Assembly (NCBI RefSeq): GCF_000716785.1
Contig: NZ_JNYY01000004.1
Span: 396,052 to 460,051, forward strand
Direction of reading: 5' to 3'
Source of the DNA: Amycolatopsis vancoresmycina
Lineage (GTDB): Bacteria > Actinomycetota > Actinomycetes > Mycobacteriales > Pseudonocardiaceae
DNA: 64,000 nucleotides
In this document: piece by piece, positions 51,050-58,637 of the stretch
How the letters are laid out: each line of letters begins with the position of its first letter
Numbering within the stretch: position 1 is the first letter of the stretch
Position numbers and translations under genes: made by a program
Notes under the pieces: generated by a model
Seen by the model: the letters and a program-made list of their open reading frames with translations, nothing else
Database searches by the model: none
Told to the model about the DNA's origin: nothing

Positions 51050-51636
51050 CAGGCCTCCTGGTCGAGGTTCAGCGGGGCCAGCGGACGTTCACGCACGCTG
51101 GTGAGGAACGGGTCGGCCGTGTCCGCCGCCCACGACTCGGGCGAGACCCGGTGGACGTTGACCTCGCGGCCCAGCCGCCGCGACACGCCCTCGGCCAGGT
51201 CGAAAAGGGCATCCGGATCGGGCGAGCCGACCACGAGAACGTCGACGTCCCCGGGCGGCGGCCCTGGTTCACCGCGGTAGCGCGCGGCCCAGGAGCCGTA
51301 GATGTAGGCCTCGCGCACGCCCGGCAGGTTTGACAGGGCCTCGGAGAGCAGCGGCAACGGCCCGAAGGTGACCGCCATGAGCTCGCTCAGCGGCCGGTAG
51401 AGCGGGGTGTCGATCCGGGCCTTGACGAGCCGGCTCCGGCCGACCCGCCGGTCTGCCAGGATGCCGCCCCCGACGAGCCGTTCGACCTCACGCAGGATGG
51501 CCGTCGGCGAGACACCGCAGGCTTCGGCAAGCTCGGTGATGCTGTACTCGCGCTCCGGGTGCAGCAGGAGGAGCGCGAGCAGCTCACCCTGCATGCGCGA
51601 GCGCAGCAGCGGCAGGAGACTCGGCGAAGCTTTCAT
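51049..51636 (-). CDS. MNT nucleotidyltransferase with N-terminal winged-helix domain (putative antitoxin)
   Basis: 195 residues from ATG 51636. A winged helix comes first (Glu-Tyr-Ser-Ile-Thr-Glu-Leu-Ala-Glu-Ala-Cys-Gly-Val-Ser, then Val-Gly-Arg-Ser-Arg-Leu-Val-Lys), followed by a minimal nucleotidyltransferase with Tyr-Gly-Ser-Trp-Ala-Ala-Arg-Tyr and Gly-Asp-Val-Asp-Val-Leu-Val-Val-Gly (GSx10DxD catalytic motif). In HEPN/MNT systems the MNT neutralises the HEPN partner by adding nucleotides to it. The fused DNA-binding domain suggests that the same protein represses its own promoter; a matching palindrome overlaps the start. No ribosome site; TATGCT 7 nt upstream suggests a leaderless mRNA. 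Confidence 0.82.
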   Translation of the reverse strand: MKASPSLLPLLRSRMQGELLALLLLHPEREYSITELAEACGVSPTAILREVERLVGGGILADRRVGRSRLVKARIDTPLYRPLSELMAVTFGPLPLLSEALSNLPGVREAYIYGSWAARYRGEPGPPPGDVDVLVVGSPDPDALFDLAEGVSRRLGREVNVHRVSPESWAADTADPFLTSVRERPLAPLNLDQEA

Positions 51637-51666
51637 TGAACGCAGCATATCCTGCGCCCAATGAAA
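51631..51666 (-). promoter_or_regulatory. Operator palindrome over the HEPN/MNT promoter
   Basis: 15-bp arms TTTCATTGAACGCAG (51631-51645) and CTGCGCCCAATGAAA (51652-51666) with two mismatches and a 6-bp centre. It covers the -10 box and the start codon of the MNT gene, where binding of its winged helix would repress the operon. Confidence 0.65.
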
Positions 51667-51702
51667 ACAACAGTCAGTAGTTGACGCTCACGAAGAGTGC
51701 GC

Positions 51703-51720
51703 CACACGTTGAAGCGGAAC
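51703..51720. repeat. Left copy of 18-bp direct repeat (putative attachment site)
   Basis: CACACGTTGAAGCGGAAC, identical to 55867-55884. The right copy is the 3' end of ychF; this copy has no gene around it. Between the copies lies a low-GC segment with a HEPN/ATPase pair and a dead transposase. This is the structure expected of an element integrated into the ychF 3' end. Confidence 0.7.
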
Positions 51721-52079
51721 ACCCGCCGGGTTACCTTCGGTAGCGGTCTAGTTGCTGAAGTTCTGACCAACAGCCCACCTGCCACCCGAACGCTTGCCAG
51801 TCATTCTCACCAAGTTGAGACGTCAGCGGACACCCCGACCAACGAATCGACACCAAATTTTGCTCGAGACGCGGGCGCTGCTAATGGCGCACAGCCCAGC
51901 CGCAGAGCGACCCGACAAAGCGATCCGCCCACCGACGACGCCCTCCAAACTTGCCCATGGTCTCGCGTGATAAACCACAAAGAGCAGTAGGTCTCGTTGC
52001 CCACACCCCTTCAGGCCGCCAGCACCACAGCGGCCACCTGCCAATCCGCCCCGCCTGATGGCGGCCGCGCATTAAGTGA
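51721..52079. other. Island left flank without recognisable genes
   Basis: About 360 bp of lower-GC DNA between the left repeat and the ATPase stop. Short open frames exist on both strands but have no ribosome sites or family features. I see no integrase, promoter or structured RNA here. Confidence 0.45.
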
Positions 52080-53951
52080 CTACTCGCCACCTTCGCGTAT
52101 AAGTGTCAAAAAACCATTCTTGGGATTTTCGCGAACAGTCATGCCGGCCGGCAGCCCGGTTGCGTAATCCGGCTGCAGAGACTTACTAAAGTAGTAAATT
52201 CGCTGGGTTTTTTTGTCACGCAATGTAACCACTTTTGAGTTCAGAAAGAAAACCTCGCCGCGACTATTTGTATGTTCATAAGCGTCGTGCAAAAGAACAT
52301 TTCTAGGGCCACCATTAACCAACTTCTCGAGGTCAAGCACTGGCGCCAGGCGTAACCGATCACGGAACTGGGTACCACTTAAATGAATAGTTGTCTTTGC
52401 CTTCCCCGACTGCCGATGAGTCCAAGTACCACCCTCGATATCTAACACCTGCAACCCACGCTGCAATCTCACGTCTGTGTACTCACTAAGAGCGAGCACA
52501 TAGGCCTCGTACTTTGTGCCCGGCGAGTGCTTATCCGACAACGCAGGCTGAATCAGATGCGCGAACCTCAGGTCTACAAGTCGACTGAGAACCTCGTAAC
52601 CAGGAATCATCTTCTGAGCGAAGTCGACACGAAAATAGGTGTAACCGACACCCTTAATGCTTTCAGACATTCGCTCAAGCGAATCCAGAAGCGTTGGACT
52701 CTCCGCCGAGGAAACGTCGAGTTCTAGATCCCTCTTCTTACTCCGTGCAGACAGGCCAGCTGCCCCAGCAACGTCCTCACGTCCGATTTCTCGCGCTTTC
52801 ACTCGCTCTCTGGCGACAACAATGGAGTTACTGAAGAGGTTCAGGTAGTCGCGCGGAACACCACCCGAGGCCAACACTAGCCGGCCAAGCGACTCACTAT
52901 TCGCGATCGCGCCGACTCCGCCCATACCAGCCGATGCCATGTAGTGTGAGAGAACCCTTTCAAGGAAACTCTGAGCCGCCTTAGGGTCCTCCAACGTAAC
53001 ATCTAAGTCAATTTTTGTCGCATCGTGCGGAACTTCCAGACCTACACGAGTCGACGGTTCATAGGGTCGGGTTAGCCGCTCGATACTGGCAAGCTTGATC
53101 CATCCGTTACAGTCACGAAGTAGCGCGGCAACAAGGTCAAGGAATTCGGCCTGAAGATGAGCAGAATAGAGATAAAAATCGTCGATATAGACGACTAATT
53201 GATGGAGGTCGTGACGAAGAACTCGCCGAAGATCGCCGTTGATGTCGGCGACCAAACCACTGACAATCCGCGACGATACCTCCTCACCGGCCCGAAGCAG
53301 TCGAACTCCCTGCAGACGCTCACGCAACTCTCCTACAATAGGCGCAATAGACGAGCCGACATGGCGAACGATCGTCTCAAGGATGGTCTCTGCTAGAAAT
53401 AGAAACGCTTCCGACGCCGAAAAGCCCTTGAGAACCTGAGCATTTATCCAGGCCGTGATGTGACCGTCGCGCTCAGCCAACCGCTTGGACTCCACAAGAA
53501 GCGCAGTCTTTCCAACACCTCGGCGACCATACACAATCTGATGACGAGTTGCCGTCGCGGCAGCAAGGCTGGCGCGCGGGTCTTCAACATAGCGCAGGCT
53601 CGGCAAAGCGTCTGATGTACGCGATCGGGCTTCGAGGAGCTTTACTAATTGATCAACCTGGTGGCCCATCAGGCGACTCTTGTTCGCCTCTTCATCCTTG
53701 GCGCTGGATACTTCTTCAGCACTAATGTGCGCCCGAAATGTAACGGCGAACTCCGCACCATCGCCATCGACCAAGGTGTTGAGCTGACGCTCAATGTCAC
53801 CCGCGGACAACTGCGCAGCAGCAAGGCTCACTGGGTCGACAAATATAATCAACCAACGCTCCTCTGGAAAGAAGCGTTCCTCTGTCCGATAGGCTTTTAT
53901 GTCAAGATCTCGAAGAGCAGATTCCAAGATCGGTGCATAATCGGTGCTCAT
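52080..53951 (-). CDS. AAA-type P-loop ATPase with unknown N-domain and C-terminal defence-type module
   Basis: 623 residues; ATG 53951 overlaps the HEPN stop (ATGA), so the genes are coupled. Residues 1-125 form an unfamiliar alpha/beta domain (Glu-Arg-Trp-Leu-Ile-Ile-Phe-Val-Asp-Pro). The ATPase follows with Walker A Tyr-Gly-Arg-Arg-Gly-Val-Gly-Lys-Thr (141-149) and Walker B Val-Val-Tyr-Ile-Asp-Asp-Phe (about 252-259), resembling ORC/STAND-like AAA proteins. The last 60 residues are a compact module, Leu-Asn-Ser-Lys-Val-Val-Thr-Leu-Arg then Ile-Tyr-Tyr-Phe-Ser-Lys and Leu-Pro-Ala-Gly-Met-Thr-Val-Arg-Glu-Asn, also seen as a small stand-alone protein in other bacteria (from memory). Codon use is less GC-biased than neighbouring genes, indicating transfer. 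Likely an anti-phage or toxin-control ATPase; target unknown. Confidence 0.8.
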   Translation of the reverse strand: MSTDYAPILESALRDLDIKAYRTEERFFPEERWLIIFVDPVSLAAAQLSAGDIERQLNTLVDGDGAEFAVTFRAHISAEEVSSAKDEEANKSRLMGHQVDQLVKLLEARSRTSDALPSLRYVEDPRASLAAATATRHQIVYGRRGVGKTALLVESKRLAERDGHITAWINAQVLKGFSASEAFLFLAETILETIVRHVGSSIAPIVGELRERLQGVRLLRAGEEVSSRIVSGLVADINGDLRRVLRHDLHQLVVYIDDFYLYSAHLQAEFLDLVAALLRDCNGWIKLASIERLTRPYEPSTRVGLEVPHDATKIDLDVTLEDPKAAQSFLERVLSHYMASAGMGGVGAIANSESLGRLVLASGGVPRDYLNLFSNSIVVARERVKAREIGREDVAGAAGLSARSKKRDLELDVSSAESPTLLDSLERMSESIKGVGYTYFRVDFAQKMIPGYEVLSRLVDLRFAHLIQPALSDKHSPGTKYEAYVLALSEYTDVRLQRGLQVLDIEGGTWTHRQSGKAKTTIHLSGTQFRDRLRLAPVLDLEKLVNGGPRNVLLHDAYEHTNSRGEVFFLNSKVVTLRDKKTQRIYYFSKSLQPDYATGLPAGMTVRENPKNGFLTLIREGGE

Positions 53952-54505
53952 ACGAGTCCCTGCGCTAGTGCGAAATCTTCCAAGTCGGCCACAAATTCCG
54001 ATGCAGTTACCATTAGAGTCTGGGCGTCAGACGCCCAAAATTGCTCTACGAGAGGGTAGCACTCATAGTCTGCCTCGTTGCGCAATAGACGCGCGTCCGT
54101 CAGTTGAGCTTCGCGAAGCGATCTATGCGGTAGCACAGCTGGCAGATGACGGGCAAGCACATTGTGCCGCTGATGATCATCCCCCTTCGCGTCGGCGAAA
54201 ACTATGGCTCGAGCCGTGTGATACATAGCGTAGTAGTGACGGCTTATCGACGCGCGATATGCCGCTTCTTGACACATACGGTCGCCAGCTCGTAGGTGAT
54301 CTCCAGCCATGGCGAGACGGTCAGAGGCCACCTGTCTGATGGCATCGGCCACCGGAAACGGGTTACGAGCAGCGGACGAGGCGAGGCCTGCAAGCGCAGC
54401 ACTCGTAGAGGTCGACAGATGCCGGAGCATCCCCTCAGCAACTGTCAGTACCGGCACTGCATCACCTTGCGCCGACCTCCGATGATCCACGAATGAGCTG
54501 AACAT
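53948..54505 (-). CDS. HEPN-domain protein upstream of the ATPase
   Basis: 185 residues from ATG 54505 (other starts possible: GTG 54508, ATG 54430; none has a good ribosome site). The core reads Ala-Ala-Tyr-Arg-Ala-Ser-Ile-Ser-Arg-His-Tyr-Tyr-Ala-Met-Tyr-His-Thr-Ala-Arg-Ala, then His-Asn-Val-Leu, and Leu-Leu-Arg-Asn-Glu-Ala-Asp-Tyr near 140-147. That last motif is where HEPN RNases have Arg-x4-6-His; Tyr again replaces His. Coupled to the ATPase gene. The pair could be a toxin with an NTP-driven regulator or a two-component defence system. Confidence 0.75.
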   Translation of the reverse strand: MFSSFVDHRRSAQGDAVPVLTVAEGMLRHLSTSTSAALAGLASSAARNPFPVADAIRQVASDRLAMAGDHLRAGDRMCQEAAYRASISRHYYAMYHTARAIVFADAKGDDHQRHNVLARHLPAVLPHRSLREAQLTDARLLRNEADYECYPLVEQFWASDAQTLMVTASEFVADLEDFALAQGLV

Positions 54506-54544
54506 CACAGAATGCCACAGCTGGGCCGGTCGCCGCAAACGGAG

Positions 54545-55675
54545 GTAGCTTGACTACTACCCAGGGATCGTTCGGAGGCCACAGCTCGCCGCGCGATGAC
54601 GACGCAGGCGGCATTGGACTAGCAGAGATCCCTTGAACCACGCGGCGTTGGGCCAGATGTACTGCGGCTTCTGGCCGTTGACACCCTGGGATAGGGGCTG
54701 GGTCTTCTGCGGTAATCTCTCATATGAGGTCTGGCTGGCCAGGCCGCCGTGCAGGGGCGGTGGTGGTTTTTAATAGTCCTCCCACTCTTTGAGCTTCTCG
54801 GTGGGAGGGCGCCGATGTCGCCGAGGACGACACCGTCGAGCAGGCGGTAGAACTCCTCGGCGTCGATGCGGTGCGAACGCTCGACTTTCCCGTTGAGCCG
54901 CGGCGTGGCGGGCCTGATGTAGACCATGGCCGATGCCCTGGTCGAGCAGGTGCCAGTGGAATGCGGACCGGACTCGGCGCCGTTGTCGGTCTGAATCTTG
55001 TCGACCTGGAACGGCAGCCGGGACAGCACCTAGTCCAGGACTAGATCGCGGTCTTCTGATCGGATCGAGGATAGATCCGCAGGATCCGCAGCCGGGTGCA
55101 GTCGTCGATCGCGGTGTACTGGTTGTACCGCTTCTTCCGGCCGGTCTCGGCGGTGATCGGCTCGACGAACTTGACGTCGATCTGCAGGTGTGGCCGGCGC
55201 GCTGCTTCTCATACCGCTTCCCACCGCTGCTGGTGACGTTTGTAGCGCTGCGACACCGGCAGCCGGCTCATGCCCAGGCGCTTGAGGATGCGATAGGTCG
55301 TCGAGTGACCGATCTCCTGGTCGTGGTAGCGGCGCAGGTACATCTCGATCCTCAGCGGGCCGAAGTGGTAGTGCTGCCGCAGTTGGACGATCTTCTCGAC
55401 CACCTCAGGAGTAGTGATGGTCGGGCAGTGCAGCGGGGCGCTCGAGCGGTCCTTCAGCCCGGCGAGGCCCTTGTCCTCGTAGCGGCGTTTCCATCGGTAG
55501 AGCACGGTGCGGCTAATGCCGTAGTACCGGCAGGTCGCCGCGACGTTGCCGCTGGCTTCCTCGACGTGACGCAGGGCGGCTAGGCGCCGGTTCGCGCGCG
55601 CCTGACCAGTTCCTTCTCACTCCACACTCGCTCAATCATGGGCTCACTCGATCAGGAACCCAGACTGTCAACAAC
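54545..55675. mobile_element. Remnant of an IS481-family insertion sequence
   Basis: Approximate span around the dead transposase. The 5' side holds TGTCAACAACCTGTCAG (55666-55682), containing a repeated TGTCA and similar in style to IS481 termini. The other terminus is not clear and no target duplication was found, so the limits are approximate. The stretch 55676-55865 contains nothing recognisable. Confidence 0.5.
54619..55640 (-). pseudogene. Decayed IS481-family transposase
   Basis: Starts ATG 55640 (Met-Ile-Glu-Arg-Val-Trp-Ser-Glu-Lys-Glu-Leu-Val) and continues in broken frames. The reading frame shifts near 55584. A helix-turn-helix segment (Tyr-Tyr-Gly-Ile-Ser-Arg-Thr-Val-Leu-Tyr-Arg-Trp-Lys) follows. 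Further shifts occur near 55215, then Asp-Val-Lys-Phe-Val-Glu-Pro (first catalytic Asp). A nonsense TAG lies near 55045 and another shift follows Thr-Asp-Asn-Gly-Ala-Glu (second Asp). Then comes Pro-Arg-Leu-Asn-Gly-Lys-Val-Glu-Arg-Ser-His (Glu). At least three frameshifts and one stop make it inactive. It may have delivered or followed the island cargo. Confidence 0.85.
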
Positions 55676-55865
55676 CTGTCAGTTTTGAAGGAACGTCTTG
55701 TCACGGTTCAGCGCTTGCTCGGGCACTCCAGCGCGTGGTCAAGTTCAACACATGCGCACGATGGCTCCCAGAATCGACTCGACACGGAGCGCAGCCATTG
55801 CTGAACAATGTCTTGACACCAATTGACGAAGGGCGACGCTGGCTAGATGCCGGAAATGCCCTCGC

Positions 55866-56948
<1,083 letters not shown>

Positions 56949-57050
56949 GACCCCGCAGTCTACGTGGCTGCCCCGGCCGCGGCCCACGCACCCAACGCCG
57001 TGGCGGATTTCCGCCAGCGACCGCGCTGACCTGCTGCCATGCTCGGGTGC

Positions 57051-58499
57051 ATGGTCACCGAAACGCTCTCGCTCTGGCGCGACGCCGAACGCTGCTACCG
57101 CGTGGTCACCGCCCGCGACTCGCGCTTCGACGGCCAGTTCATCATGGCCGTCCGCACCACCGGGATCTACTGCCGCCCGTCGTGCCCGGCGTCGACGCCG
57201 AAGGCGCAGAACGTCCGTTTCTTCCCGACGTCGGCGGCCGCGCAGGCAAACGGCTTCCGCGCCTGCCGCCGCTGCCTGCCGGACGCCGTGCCCGGCTCGC
57301 CGGACTGGAACGTGCGCGCCGACCTGGCCGCGCGGGCGATGCGCCTGATCTCCGACGGGACCGTGGAGCGCGAAGGCGTCCCCGGCCTCGCGCGGCGGCT
57401 CGGCTACTCGGAACGCCAGCTCGGCCGGGTCCTCACCGCCGAGCTGGGCGCGGGCCCGCTGGCCCTGGCCCGGGCGCACCGCGCGCACTCGGCGCGGCTG
57501 CTCATCGAGATGTCCGAGCTGCCGCTGACGGACGTCGCCTTCGCGGCGGGCTTCTCCAGCGTGCGGCAGTTCAACGAAACGATCCGCGAAGTGTTCGCGA
57601 CGACGCCTTCGCAGCTTCGCGCCTTCGCTGCTTCACGACGGGGACGGCAGAGCGACGTGACCGGCACCCGGCTCAGCCTGCGGTTGCCGTTCCGGCCGCC
57701 CTTCGACGCTTCGGGATTGCTTCGCTTCTTCGCGGACAACGCGATTCCGGACGTCGAGGAAGTCACTTCGGAGTCCTACGCGCGCACGCTGCGGCTCGCG
57801 CACGGCACCGGGGTCGTGCGCCTGACGCCGTCGCCGGACCACGTGCGGTGCGAGCTGATGCTCACCGACCTGCGCGACCTCGGCAGCGCGGTCAGCCGCG
57901 TGCGCCGGCTGCTCGACCTGGACGCCGACCCCGCTGCCGTCACCCGCGTTCTCGGCGCCGATCCGGCGCTGGCGCCGCTGGTCGCGGCCGTGCCGGGGAT
58001 CCGGGTGCCGGGTGCGGTGGACGGCGAGGAGCTGCTGCTCCGCGCCCTGCTGCGCGAGCTGCCACCGGGCGAGGAGGTGCCCGGCGAGTGGGGCGTGACC
58101 AGGCTCTTCCCCACCGCGGCCCAGGTCGCGACGGCCGGGCTCGGCGAAACCGTCACCGCTGTCGCCGCTGCCCTGGCCGAAGGACGCCTGGACGTCCACG
58201 TCGGCCGGGAGGCGGCCGAACTGCGCGCCGAACTGCTGGCGTACGTCGACCCGTCGACGGCGGACTACGTGCTGATGCGCGTCCTCGGTGCCCCGGACGC
58301 CCTGCTCACCGGCGACCCCGAGGTCCGCCGCGGCGCCGAAGCGCTGGGGATCCCGGCGGAGTCGCTGAGCGAGCGGGCCCGGGCGTGGACGCCGTGGTGT
58401 TCCTACGCCGGGATGTACCTCCGGTCAGCCCTGTTCGCCCTGCCACAGCACGGCCTGGGCGACGATGACCTGGTCGCCGTCGAACGTCGCCGCCGGTGA
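57051..58499 (+). CDS. Ada-AlkA fusion: methylation-responsive regulator with 3-methyladenine glycosylase domain
   Basis: 482 residues from ATG 57051 (ATG 57039 also in frame; no ribosome site, CATGCT 7 nt upstream). The N-terminal Ada zinc domain has Tyr-Cys-Arg-Pro-Ser-Cys-Pro-Ala and Cys-Arg-Arg-Cys (Cys ligands, methyl acceptor Cys about 38). AraC-type helix-turn-helix at about 95-195. AlkA-like glycosylase from about 205. The helix-hairpin-helix that normally reads Gly-x-Gly-Pro-Trp-Thr-Ala is Val-Asp-Pro-Ser-Thr-Ala-Asp-Tyr-Val, though an Asp in Thr-Gly-Asp-Pro could be the catalytic acid. It senses methyl damage and may repair alkylated bases. Its last 75 nt overlap the convergent DUF1737 gene. 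Confidence 0.9.
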   Translation: MVTETLSLWRDAERCYRVVTARDSRFDGQFIMAVRTTGIYCRPSCPASTPKAQNVRFFPTSAAAQANGFRACRRCLPDAVPGSPDWNVRADLAARAMRLISDGTVEREGVPGLARRLGYSERQLGRVLTAELGAGPLALARAHRAHSARLLIEMSELPLTDVAFAAGFSSVRQFNETIREVFATTPSQLRAFAASRRGRQSDVTGTRLSLRLPFRPPFDASGLLRFFADNAIPDVEEVTSESYARTLRLAHGTGVVRLTPSPDHVRCELMLTDLRDLGSAVSRVRRLLDLDADPAAVTRVLGADPALAPLVAAVPGIRVPGAVDGEELLLRALLRELPPGEEVPGEWGVTRLFPTAAQVATAGLGETVTAVAAALAEGRLDVHVGREAAELRAELLAYVDPSTADYVLMRVLGAPDALLTGDPEVRRGAEALGIPAESLSERARAWTPWCSYAGMYLRSALFALPQHGLGDDDLVAVERRRR

Positions 58500-58616
58500 G
58501 CCGTACAGGCGGTAGCCCATCTCCAGGGCCTCGCTGACCCGGTGGCAGAACTTGGCGTCGTCCGGGCCGGTCAGGATGCGGTAGCGGGGCAAGCCGTTCG
58601 GCGGCTGGTCGGTCAT
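58425..58616 (-). CDS. DUF1737 protein
   Basis: 63 residues from ATG 58616. Sequence pattern Leu-Pro-Arg-Tyr-Arg-Ile-Leu-Thr-Gly-Pro-Asp-Asp, Phe-Cys-His-Arg-Val-Ser-Glu-Ala-Leu, Gly-Tyr-x-Leu-Tyr-Gly-Ser-Pro-Ala identifies the DUF1737 family of small proteins. Function unknown. The 3' end overlaps the ada-alkA fusion gene by 75 nt, unusual for this compact but mostly non-overlapping genome. Confidence 0.85.
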   Translation of the reverse strand: MTDQPPNGLPRYRILTGPDDAKFCHRVSEALEMGYRLYGSPAATFDGDQVIVAQAVLWQGEQG

Positions 58617-58637
58617 GCCGTCATCTTGTCGAAGTCG

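Noticed and set aside
51697..51990. Forward 97-codon frame at the left end of the island
   Set aside because: No ribosome site and no domain; it begins inside the 18-bp repeat and looks incidental.
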